Shown piece by piece: positions 6,966-14,059 of a stretch of 21,940 bases of DNA; positions within the stretch are counted from its first letter, which is position 1, and every line of letters begins with the position of its first letter. A program made the translations under genes and the position numbers. The stretch is from Betaproteobacteria bacterium UBA2592 (GTDB taxonomy: Bacteria > Pseudomonadota > Gammaproteobacteria > Burkholderiales > Rhodocyclaceae): contig DDKS01000025.1 in the NCBI GenBank assembly GCA_002340095.1, forward strand, positions 1 through 21,940, given 5' to 3'. The notes below the pieces were generated by a model. That model saw nothing but the letters and a program-made list of their open reading frames with translations, had not been told where the DNA came from and searched no databases.

Positions 6966-8378
6966 TCAGCCACCCTTCTTGCGGTTGGCGTGGGCGATCA
7001 GGGCGGCCACGGCGCAGGAGGCGGTACGGGTCTCGGCGGTGTCGGCCCGGGAGGTGAGGATGATGGGCACCCGGGCGCCCAGCACCACCCCGGCGGTCAG
7101 GGCGTTGGCCAGGTATTCGAGCTGCTTGGCCACCATGTTGCCGGATTCCAGGTCGGGCACCACGAGGATTTCCGCGTGGCCGGCCACCGGGGACTTGATG
7201 CCCTTGGTGATGGCGGCCTCGATGGACACGGCGTTGTCGAAGGCGAGCGGGCCGTCCAGGACACCGCCCTTGATCTGGCCCCGGTCCGCCATCTTGCACA
7301 GGGCGGCGGCATGCAGGGTGGATTCGATCTTGGGATTGACGGTTTCCACGGCGGAGAGGATGGCCACCTTGGGTTCGGGGATGCCCATCACGTGCGCCAG
7401 GTCGATGGCGTTTTGGATGATGTCCACCTTCTCTTCCAGGGTCGGCGCGATGTTGATCGCCGCGTCGGTGATCAGCAGGGGCCGGTGGTAGGTGGGCACG
7501 TCCATGAGGAACACGTGGCTGATGCGGCGGGCCGTGCGCAGGCCGTTGGCCCGGGACACCACCTCGCCCATCAGTTCGTCCGTGTGCAGGCTGCCCTTCA
7601 TCAGGGCCTCGGCGTCGCCGGTGCGCACCAGGGTCACGGCCAGGGCGGCGGATTCGTGACTGTGCTTGGTGTCTACGATGCGGATGCCGGAGAGATCGAT
7701 GTCGAATTCCTCGGCCACCGAGCGGATCTTGGACTCGGGACCCACGAGGATGGGCTCGATGATGCCTTCCTGGGCGGCCATCACGGGGCCCTTGAGGGAT
7801 TCCCGGTCGCAGGGGTGGGCCACCGCCACGGGAATGGGCTCCAGGCCCTTGACCCGGGAGATCAGCCGGTTGAAGCGTTCTTCCTTGTTGTCGATGGTCA
7901 CGTCGGGCATGTGTACGGCCCGGCGTTCCACCTTCTCGGTGGGGGCCAGCACCTCGGCACTCCCCTGGACCACCGGCAGGCCGTCCTGGTTGGTGCAGAC
8001 GCAGTCCATCAGGACATGCTTGTTGTGATCGAACTTCTGCCGGGCTGTCACCGTGATGGTGATGGTGTCGCCCACCCGTACCGGCCGGGCGAAGTGCAGG
8101 GACTGGTCGATCAGGATGGTGCCGGGCCCCGGGAACTGGGTGCCCAGCACCGTGGAGATCAGGGAACCGCTCCACATGCCGTGGGCCACGACTTCCCGGA
8201 AGATGCCGCTGTGGGCGAATTCCGGGTCCACCACGGCCGGATTCACGTCACCGCTCATGATGGCGAACAGCTTGATGTCCTCGGCCTGGAGGGTACGGGT
8301 CAGCGAGGAACTGTCACCCACCTGGATTTCATCGAAGGTGCGGTTGACGATCATGCGTTCTTGTTGGTCGATGTGCAT
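6966..8378 (-). CDS. MaoC-like (enoyl-CoA hydratase fold) / phosphate acyltransferase fusion
   Basis: A 470-residue two-domain protein, usually annotated as bifunctional enoyl-CoA hydratase/phosphate acetyltransferase. Residues about 10-150 form a MaoC hot-dog domain: LFAIMSGDVNP, the VAHGMWSGSLIS helix, and LHFARPVRVGDTITITV. Residues about 165-465 form a phosphotransacylase domain: VAVAHPCDRESLKG, GIIEPILVGP, NGLRTARRISHVFLMDVP, LLITDAAINIAPTLEEK, GGVLDGPLAFDNAVS, and LVVPDLESGNMVAKQLEYL near the end. This domain exchanges CoA and phosphate on an acyl group. In active R-hydratases the motif is D-x-N-P-x-H; here it is D44-V-N-P-A-V49, so the catalytic His is Val and hydration is doubtful. 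The start at 8378 has a GGGAGAG-type ribosome binding site. It sits between fabI and ackA on one transcript. Confidence 0.93.
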   Translation of the reverse strand: MHIDQQERMIVNRTFDEIQVGDSSSLTRTLQAEDIKLFAIMSGDVNPAVVDPEFAHSGIFREVVAHGMWSGSLISTVLGTQFPGPGTILIDQSLHFARPVRVGDTITITVTARQKFDHNKHVLMDCVCTNQDGLPVVQGSAEVLAPTEKVERRAVHMPDVTIDNKEERFNRLISRVKGLEPIPVAVAHPCDRESLKGPVMAAQEGIIEPILVGPESKIRSVAEEFDIDLSGIRIVDTKHSHESAALAVTLVRTGDAEALMKGSLHTDELMGEVVSRANGLRTARRISHVFLMDVPTYHRPLLITDAAINIAPTLEEKVDIIQNAIDLAHVMGIPEPKVAILSAVETVNPKIESTLHAAALCKMADRGQIKGGVLDGPLAFDNAVSIEAAITKGIKSPVAGHAEILVVPDLESGNMVAKQLEYLANALTAGVVLGARVPIILTSRADTAETRTASCAVAALIAHANRKKGG

Positions 8379-8401
8379 GGGAGCTCTCCCTGAGATATGG
8401 A

Positions 8402-9166
8402 TTAACCGACGATGTGGTAGCCGCCGTCGATGTGGATGGTGCCGCCGGTCAGACTCTTGGCCACGTCGCTGACCAGGTAGGCGGACAGGGCGCCGATGTC
8501 CTCGATGGAGACCAGGGTGTGCAGGGGGGCCCGCTCGATGGCGTTCTCCATCAGCTTGTCGAATTCCTTGATGCCGGAGGCGGCGCGGGTGGCCAGGGGG
8601 CCGGGGGAAATGGCATGGACGCGGATGCCCTTGGGCCCCAGTTCGGCGGCCAGGTAGCGGGACACGGACTGAAGTGCGGCCTTGACCGGACCCATGATGC
8701 CGTAATTTTCGATCACTTCGTCGGCACCCATGTAGCTCATGGTCAAGAGGCAGCCGCCGTTCTTCATCAGGGGCTCGGCCAGCCTGGCCATGCGCACGAA
8801 GGAATGGCAGGAAATGTCCATGGCGCGCAGGAAGCCTTCCCGGCTGGAGTCGGTGACGCGGCCGTGCAGGTCATCCTTGGGCGCGAAGGCGATGGAGTGC
8901 ACCAGGAAGTCCAGTCTGCCCCATTTTTCCTCGATCAACTGGAACAGGGCTTCCATCTGTTCCGGTTTTTCCACGTCGAGAGGCGCGATGATGTCGGCGC
9001 CCAGGATCTCGGCCAGAGGGCGCACGTAGGTTTCGGATTTGGCGTTCAGGTAGGTGATGGCCAGATCGGCACCGCAAAGATCGAAGGCCTTGGCACAGCC
9101 GTAGGCGATGCTGTGGTTGTTGGCCACGCCGACGACCAGGCCCTTTTTACCGTGCAGGTTGAACAT
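8402..9166 (-). CDS. fabI: Enoyl-[acyl-carrier-protein] reductase (NADH), FabI type
   Basis: A 254-residue short-chain dehydrogenase-fold enzyme that reduces trans-2-enoyl-ACP to acyl-ACP, the last step of the fatty acid elongation cycle. The FabI-specific nucleotide motif GVANNHSIAYGCAKAF is at residues 13-28. The FVHSIAFAP-like segment (LVHSIAFAPKDDL) lies near residue 90. The active-site pattern Y-x6-K is seen as NYGIMGPVKAALQ near residues 157-169, after LLTMSYMGADEVI. HAISPGPLATRAASGIKEF and HIDGGYHIVG close the protein. It is the first gene of the operon, with AAGGGAG as ribosome binding site and a promoter just upstream. Because it sits with a phosphotransacylase fusion and acetate kinase rather than with fab genes, it may be a second FabI serving acyl-CoA metabolism; that is inference. 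Confidence 0.93.
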   Translation of the reverse strand: MFNLHGKKGLVVGVANNHSIAYGCAKAFDLCGADLAITYLNAKSETYVRPLAEILGADIIAPLDVEKPEQMEALFQLIEEKWGRLDFLVHSIAFAPKDDLHGRVTDSSREGFLRAMDISCHSFVRMARLAEPLMKNGGCLLTMSYMGADEVIENYGIMGPVKAALQSVSRYLAAELGPKGIRVHAISPGPLATRAASGIKEFDKLMENAIERAPLHTLVSIEDIGALSAYLVSDVAKSLTGGTIHIDGGYHIVG

Positions 9167-9201
9167 GCTGGGGTACTCCCTTTTATTTATGGACAGGCGA
9201 C

Positions 9202-9229
9202 AGTATAAGTTTTTTTGCGCTGCAGCAAA
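9202..9229 (-). promoter_or_regulatory. Sigma-70-like promoter for fabI operon
   Basis: On the minus strand TATACT (9207-9202) is a good -10 box, with TTTGCT (9229-9224) 16 bases upstream as a weak -35. Transcription would start near 9195, giving a leader of about 30 bases before fabI. The surrounding DNA is distinctly AT-rich for this window. Confidence 0.5.
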
Positions 9230-9320
9230 ATGTTGTCCGGCTTGTGGTCTTCCACAGCGCGCTCATTAGCTTATAGAACTTTTTGCGCATGCATATGAAG
9301 GAATTGTGAACTCCCGGCTT

Positions 9321-9334
9321 TTGATCCAGGTCAT
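9321..9334 (+). promoter_or_regulatory. FNR/ANR-like operator upstream of hoxF
   Basis: TTGAT-CCAG-GTCAT resembles the FNR/ANR consensus TTGAT-N4-ATCAA, with a perfect left half and two mismatches on the right. Its centre (9327.5) lies about 40 bases before a start point predicted from the -10 element TATGCT at 9356-9361, which is the class II activating position. It would link hydrogenase expression to low oxygen. This is a single visual match. Confidence 0.45.
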
Positions 9335-9355
9335 GAAAACGCTCCCCGGCCCGGC

Positions 9356-9361
9356 TATGCT
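9356..9361 (+). promoter_or_regulatory. Candidate -10 element for the hox operon
   Basis: TATGCT lies 36 bases before the hoxF start codon, with no good -35 box, as expected for a promoter that depends on an activator bound at about -41. Transcription would begin near 9367-9368, which also makes the in-frame ATG at 9368 unusable for lack of a leader and supports ATG 9398. Confidence 0.4.
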
Positions 9362-9397
9362 TGCCACATGGAACGCCCTGTCGGGGAAGGAGACGCG

Positions 9398-11269
9398 ATG
9401 AGTTCGGCAAGTCTGGAAAACATCCTGCGCAAATATGACGGGAGCCCCCACAACCTGCTGCAGATCCTACGCGAGGTGCAGGAAGCGGAGGGCTGGATCA
9501 GCCCGGAAAGGGTGGCCGAACTGGAACAGGCGCTGGCCATGCCCCGCTCCAAGATTGTCGGGGCGGCCAGTTTTTATTCCTTTTTGCATCTTGAACCGGT
9601 AGGCCACTACCGCATTCTCTTTTCCGACAACATCACCGACCGCATGCTGGGCAATCAGGCACTGATGGAGCAGCTCTGCAATCTGCTCTGGGTGGAGCCG
9701 GGCAAGGTCTCGGAAGATGGCCTGGTGAGCGTCACCACCACCTCCTGCACCGGCATGTGCGACCAGGGGCCGGCCCTGCTGGTCAATGGTCGGGCCATCA
9801 CCCGGGTCGATGCGGCGCGGATCGAGGCCCTGGCCGAACGGGTGCGCAACCAGGTGCCCCTGGCCGAGTGGCCGGCCGAGTGGTTCCAGGTGGACGACAA
9901 CGTGCGGCGCCGGGACATCCTGCTCGACAGCCAGTTCGAACCGGGTTCCGCCCTGCGGGCCTTGCATGCCCGGGTCGAGACCCAGGGGGTTCAGGCTTCC
10001 AATCCCCGTTCCTGGCGCGAGGGCCTGCCCCGCGGCCTGGTGGGGCCGGCCACCATGCTCGACGAGGTCAAGCACGCCAACCTGCGCGGCCGGGGCGGTG
10101 CCGGCTTCACCACCGCCCTGAAGTGGGAAGCCTGCCGCAACGCACCCCTGGCGCCGGGGCAGGACCGCATCGTGGTGTGCAACGCTGACGAAGGGGAGCC
10201 CGGCACCTTCAAGGACCGGGTGCTGCTCACCTCCCATGCCGACATGGTGTTCGAGGGCATGACCCTGGCCGCCTACGCCGTGGGTGCCCGCCGCGGCTTC
10301 CTCTACCTGCGCGGCGAGTACCGCTACCTGCTCGAACACCTGGAGGGCGTGCTGGCCCGGCGCCGGCGTGACCACCTGCTGGGCCACAACATCCTCGGCA
10401 TTCCCGGGGCCGATTTCGACATCAGGATTCACGTGGGCTTCGGCGCCTATGTCTGCGGCGAGGAGTCGGCCCTGATCGAGTCCCTCGAAGGCAAGCGCGG
10501 CACCCCCCGGAACCGGCCGCCGTTTCCTGTCACCAACGGCTATCTGGACCAGCCCACCATCGTCAACAACGTGGAGACCTTTGCCGCCACCTCCCTGATC
10601 GCCCTGCACGGCGGGGAGTGGTACCGGAACATCGGCACCGCCCAGTCGGCGGGCAGCAAGATCCTCTCCGTCTCCGGCGACTGCGAGCGGCCCGGCATCT
10701 ACGAGTTCCCCTTCGGCGTCACGGTGGCCGAGGTGCTGGAGGCCTGTGGCGCCCGGGACACCCAGGCGGTGCAGGTGAGCGGCCCTTCCGGCTTCACCAT
10801 CGCCGCCCATGAATTCGAGCGGAAGATCTGCTTCGAGGACATTCCCACTGCCGGGGCCTTCATGGTCTTCGACAAGCGCCGGGACATGTTCGAGGTGGCG
10901 CGCAACTTCGTGCATTTCTTCGCCCACGAGAGCTGCGGCTTCTGCACCCCCTGCCGGGTGGGCACCTCCCTGCTCCGCAACCTGATGGATAAACTTCACA
11001 ACGGCCAGGGCTCGCCCTACGACTTCCAGGAGATCGAACGGCTCAACCACATCCTCCAGGCCATGAGCCATTGCGGTCTGGGCCACTCGGCCTGCAATCC
11101 GGTGCTGGACACCATCGAGAAATTCCGGCCGGCCTATGAGGCGCGCATGGTGCACCGGGACTTCACCCCCGCCTTCGATCTCGACCGGGCTCTGTCCCAG
11201 GCCCGCCAGATGACCGGGCGGGACGATGAAATGGCCCACTTCGGCACAGAACATGGAGATGCCCGATGA
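9398..11269 (+). CDS. hoxF: NAD-reducing hydrogenase, diaphorase subunit HoxF
   Basis: The large diaphorase subunit of the soluble [NiFe]-hydrogenase; it transfers electrons between FMN and NAD(H). It is a 623-residue fusion of NuoE-like and NuoF-like parts. Residues 1 to about 150 are NuoE-like: LLQILREVQEAEGWIS, GAASFYSFLHLEPVG, then SCTGMCDQGPALLVNG. Only the second Cys pair of the [2Fe-2S] site is seen; the first pair is replaced in the LFSDNITDRML segment. Residues about 200-600 are NuoF-like: RGRGGAGFTTALKW (NADH/FMN) near 229, CNADEGEPGTFKDR near 260, GAYVCGEESALIESLEG, and [4Fe-4S] ligands C513, C516, C519 and C559. ATG 9398 has AAGGAG at 9387-9392; an earlier ATG at 9368 lacks one. 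It overlaps hoxU by four bases. Neighbours HoxY and HoxH exclude complex I NuoEF. Confidence 0.96.
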   Translation: MSSASLENILRKYDGSPHNLLQILREVQEAEGWISPERVAELEQALAMPRSKIVGAASFYSFLHLEPVGHYRILFSDNITDRMLGNQALMEQLCNLLWVEPGKVSEDGLVSVTTTSCTGMCDQGPALLVNGRAITRVDAARIEALAERVRNQVPLAEWPAEWFQVDDNVRRRDILLDSQFEPGSALRALHARVETQGVQASNPRSWREGLPRGLVGPATMLDEVKHANLRGRGGAGFTTALKWEACRNAPLAPGQDRIVVCNADEGEPGTFKDRVLLTSHADMVFEGMTLAAYAVGARRGFLYLRGEYRYLLEHLEGVLARRRRDHLLGHNILGIPGADFDIRIHVGFGAYVCGEESALIESLEGKRGTPRNRPPFPVTNGYLDQPTIVNNVETFAATSLIALHGGEWYRNIGTAQSAGSKILSVSGDCERPGIYEFPFGVTVAEVLEACGARDTQAVQVSGPSGFTIAAHEFERKICFEDIPTAGAFMVFDKRRDMFEVARNFVHFFAHESCGFCTPCRVGTSLLRNLMDKLHNGQGSPYDFQEIERLNHILQAMSHCGLGHSACNPVLDTIEKFRPAYEARMVHRDFTPAFDLDRALSQARQMTGRDDEMAHFGTEHGDAR

Positions 11270-11982
11270 GTGACACCTTTACCCTGGATGGCCGCGAGAT
11301 TCCCTTCGAACCCGGCCAGACCATCATGCAGGCCGCCCTGGCGGCAGGGGTCTATATTCCCCGGCTCTGCTACCACCCGGAATTCAAGCCGCATGGCTCC
11401 TGCAAGTTGTGTACCGTCAAGGTCAATGGCCGTCACACGGCTTCGTGCACCTACAAGGCGGCACCGGGGCTGCAGGTGGAGAGCAATACCGAGGAGCTGA
11501 ACACCGAACGGCGCACCCTGGTGCAGATGTTGTTTGTCGAAGGCAACCATTTCTGTCCCTCCTGCGAGAAGAGTGGCGACTGCCAGTTGCAGGCTACGGC
11601 CTACGAACTGGGCATGATGTCGCCCCATTTCGACCACTTCTTCCCGGACCGGCCGGTGGATGCCTCCCATCCGGACCTGCTGCTGGAATTCAACCGCTGC
11701 ATCCTCTGTTCCCTGTGCGTCCGGGCCAGCCGGGATGTGGACCGGAAGAACGTGTTCGCCCTGGCCGGGCGAGGCATCCATTCCCACCTGATCGTCAATG
11801 CCGCCTCGGGGCGCCTGGCCGATACCAATGTGGCCCTGGAGGACAAGGCGGTGCAGGTCTGCCCGGTGGGGGTGATCCTGAAGAAGCGCAGAGGGTTTGC
11901 CGTGCCCATCGGCCAGCGCACCTACGATGCCGCCCCCATTTCCGGGCATGTGCAGGGCTCGGCATCCCTGACCGAGGAGTGA
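11266..11982 (+). CDS. hoxU: NAD-reducing hydrogenase, diaphorase small subunit HoxU
   Basis: The iron-sulfur subunit that wires HoxF to the hydrogenase dimer, related to the N-terminal part of NuoG. It has 238 residues, the usual length. Three cluster sites can be read in order. A plant-type [2Fe-2S] site is CYHPEFKPHGSCKLCTV with a further Cys in HTASC (residues about 35-63). A His-Cys [4Fe-4S] site is HFCPSCEKSGDCQL near residue 97-110. A ferredoxin-like C-x2-C-x2-C site is NRCILCSLC near residue 145, with its fourth Cys likely in QVCPVG near residue 200. The start overlaps the hoxF stop (ATGA), and only 3 bases separate its stop from hoxY. All expected ligands are present, so the electron path should be intact. 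Confidence 0.96.
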   Translation: MSDTFTLDGREIPFEPGQTIMQAALAAGVYIPRLCYHPEFKPHGSCKLCTVKVNGRHTASCTYKAAPGLQVESNTEELNTERRTLVQMLFVEGNHFCPSCEKSGDCQLQATAYELGMMSPHFDHFFPDRPVDASHPDLLLEFNRCILCSLCVRASRDVDRKNVFALAGRGIHSHLIVNAASGRLADTNVALEDKAVQVCPVGVILKKRRGFAVPIGQRTYDAAPISGHVQGSASLTEE

Positions 11983-11985
11983 GAG

Positions 11986-12537
11986 ATGGACGTTGTGGAA
12001 AAGAAGAAACTCAAGGTGGCCACCACATCCCTGGCCGGTTGCTTCGGCTGCCACATGTCCTTCCTGGACATCGACGAGCGGCTTTTCGAGCTGGTGCAAC
12101 GGGTGGAATTCGACCGCTCGCCCCTCACCGACATCAAGGAGGTGGGGCCGTGCGACATCGGCATCATCGAGGGCGGCCTGTGCAATGCCGAGAACGTGCA
12201 TGTGCTCAAGGAATTCCGCCGCCAGTGCAAGGTGCTGATCGCCATGGGGGCCTGCGCGGTGAATGGCGGCCTGCCGGCCCAGCGCAATCACCTGCCTCTG
12301 ACCGACATTCTCTCCGAGGTTTACCTGTCCAGCCCCGGCCTAGGCAACGGCCTGATTCCCAACGACCCGGAACTGCCCCTGCCCCTGAACCAGGTGCACC
12401 CCATCCACGAGGTGGTGAAGGTGGATGTGTTCATTCCCGGCTGCCCCCCCTCCGGTGACGCCATCTGGAAGGTATTGACCGACCTGCTGTCCGGCCAGGA
12501 CCCCCGCCTGGGCCATGGCTTGATCCATTACGATTGA
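11986..12537 (+). CDS. hoxY: NAD-reducing hydrogenase, small subunit HoxY
   Basis: The electron-transferring small subunit of the [NiFe]-hydrogenase module, 183 residues. It carries the ligands of the single proximal [4Fe-4S] cluster: C19 and C22 in SLAGCFGCHMSFLD, a third in GACAVNGG, and a fourth in FIPGCPPSGDAIW near the C-terminus. There is no Tat signal or membrane anchor, consistent with a cytoplasmic enzyme of group 3d. It begins 3 bases after hoxU and ends 10 bases before hoxH. The short length, without the medial and distal cluster domain of uptake hydrogenases, is typical of HoxY. Confidence 0.95.
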   Translation: MDVVEKKKLKVATTSLAGCFGCHMSFLDIDERLFELVQRVEFDRSPLTDIKEVGPCDIGIIEGGLCNAENVHVLKEFRRQCKVLIAMGACAVNGGLPAQRNHLPLTDILSEVYLSSPGLGNGLIPNDPELPLPLNQVHPIHEVVKVDVFIPGCPPSGDAIWKVLTDLLSGQDPRLGHGLIHYD

Positions 12538-12547
12538 AAGGGCGACC

Positions 12548-14050
12548 ATGAGCTTCAATCTCGAAACCGCCGAAAACCCCGAAAAGCTGCGCCGCGTCGC
12601 CATCGACCCCGTCTCCCGGGTCGAAGGGCACGGCAAGGTGACCATCCTCCTGGACGACCAGAACAAGGTGCACCAGGTGCGTCTGCACATCGTCGAATTC
12701 CGGGGCTTCGAGCGCTTCATCCAGGGCCGGCCTTACTGGGAAGTACCGGTGATGGTGCAGCGCCTGTGCGGCATCTGTCCCGTTTCCCACCACCTGGCCG
12801 CCGCCAAGGCCCTGGACCGGGTGCTGGGCGTCAGGAAACTGACCCCCACGGCGGAGAAGATGCGCCGCCTGATGCATTACGGCCAGATGCTCCAGTCCCA
12901 CGCCCTGCATTTCTTCCATCTCTCGTCGCCGGACCTGCTGTTCGGCTTCGACTCCGACGTGGCCAGGCGCAACATCGTCGGGGTCGCCGAGAAGTACCCG
13001 GAAACCGCCAGGAAAGGCATCCTGCTGCGCAAGTTCGGCCAGGAGGTGATCCGTCACACGGCGGGCAAGCGGGTGCACGGCACCGGGGCCATTCCCGGCG
13101 GGGTGAACAAAGCCCTGACGGTCGCCGAGCGGGATGAACTGCTGAAGGACATCTATCACATCGTCGCCTGGAGCCGCGAGGCCGTGCATCTGGCCCGGGA
13201 ACTGCACACCAGCAACCCGGCCCTGTACAACAGCTTCGGCATCTTCCGTTCCAACATGATGTCCATCGTCGGCAACAACGGCGACCTGGATTTCTACCAC
13301 GGCAACCTGCGGGCCCGGGACGACAACGGCGGCATCATCTTCGACGGGGTGGATTACCAGGGTTACAACAACATCCTCGAAGAGGAAGTGAAGTCCTGGA
13401 GCTACATGAAGTTCCCCTACATCAAGTCCCTGGGCAAGGACCAGGGCTGGTACAAGGTGGGACCCCTGGCCCGGGTGCAGAACTGCAACCAGATTCCCAC
13501 GCCCCTGGCCGAGGCCGAGCGGCGGGAGTTCGTGGACTACGCCGGCGGCACGCCCATGCACGCCCCCCTGGCCTTTCATTGGACCCGCATGATCGAGGTG
13601 TTGCACGCCGCCGAAGTCATCAAGGACCTGCTCCACGACGACGACATCCTGGGCAGCGAGCTGATGACCGAGGGCGTGCGCCAGCAGGAAGGGGTGGGGG
13701 TGATCGAGGCGCCCCGGGGTACCCTGTTCCACCACTACCAGGTGGACGAGAACGATCTCATCACCATGTGCAACCTGATCGTCTCCACCACCAACAACAA
13801 CCAGGCCATGAACGAGGCGGTGCGCCATGTGGCGCGGCGCTACCTGCACGGCAAGGAAATCACCGAGGGCTTGCTGAACCACATCGAGGTGGCCATCCGC
13901 GCCTTCGACCCCTGCCTGTCCTGCGCCACCCACGCCCTGGGCAAGATGCCCCTGGAAGTGGAGCTGCTGGATGCGGAGGGACTGCCCCTGGACCGGCTCG
14001 CCAAGAACGGCGACGGCCGCTTCTGCGCCAGCCTCGGTCTGGCGGACTGA
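12548..14050 (+). CDS. hoxH: NAD-reducing hydrogenase, large subunit HoxH
   Basis: The catalytic subunit, 500 residues, binding the NiFe(CN)2CO site that splits or forms H2. The N-terminal nickel motif is RLCGICPVSHH, with C74 and C77. The C-terminal motif is DPCLSCATH, with C456, C459 and H462. Other conserved parts are DPVSRVEGHGKVTI near the N-terminus, FHWTRMIEVLHAAE, and GVGVIEAPRGTLFHHY. In the known family a specific protease cuts just after the His of the last motif once nickel is in place. Here this leaves a 38-residue tail (ALGKMPLEV onward), longer than the 24 residues recalled for the Cupriavidus protein. The gene follows hoxY by 10 bases with its own ribosome binding site (AAAGGGCG-type) and is followed 9 bases later by the protease gene hoxW. 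Confidence 0.97.
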   Translation: MSFNLETAENPEKLRRVAIDPVSRVEGHGKVTILLDDQNKVHQVRLHIVEFRGFERFIQGRPYWEVPVMVQRLCGICPVSHHLAAAKALDRVLGVRKLTPTAEKMRRLMHYGQMLQSHALHFFHLSSPDLLFGFDSDVARRNIVGVAEKYPETARKGILLRKFGQEVIRHTAGKRVHGTGAIPGGVNKALTVAERDELLKDIYHIVAWSREAVHLARELHTSNPALYNSFGIFRSNMMSIVGNNGDLDFYHGNLRARDDNGGIIFDGVDYQGYNNILEEEVKSWSYMKFPYIKSLGKDQGWYKVGPLARVQNCNQIPTPLAEAERREFVDYAGGTPMHAPLAFHWTRMIEVLHAAEVIKDLLHDDDILGSELMTEGVRQQEGVGVIEAPRGTLFHHYQVDENDLITMCNLIVSTTNNNQAMNEAVRHVARRYLHGKEITEGLLNHIEVAIRAFDPCLSCATHALGKMPLEVELLDAEGLPLDRLAKNGDGRFCASLGLAD

Positions 14051-14059
14051 GCCCGGCCC

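Noticed and set aside
5824..8393. Long open frames opposite and out of frame with ackA and maoC-pta (minus 5824-8175 and plus 6336-8393)
   Set aside because: One is an out-of-frame reading across two real genes on the same strand, rich in Arg and Pro; the other is antisense and rich in Gly and His. Both are composition artefacts.
9243..9256. Small hairpin TGTGG-TCTT-CCACA in the fabI-hoxF intergenic region
   Set aside because: Only 5 bp of stem, no T-run and no known operator that it matches; likely chance.
9330..9368. Sigma-54 promoter upstream of hoxF
   Set aside because: The GGC and TTGC elements near 9348-9365 do not have the required GG-N10-GC spacing.
9398..11982. hoxF and hoxU as complex I genes nuoEF/nuoG
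   Set aside because: NuoE and NuoF parts are fused, the NuoG-like protein is only 238 residues, and the next genes are hydrogenase subunits; no other nuo genes are present.
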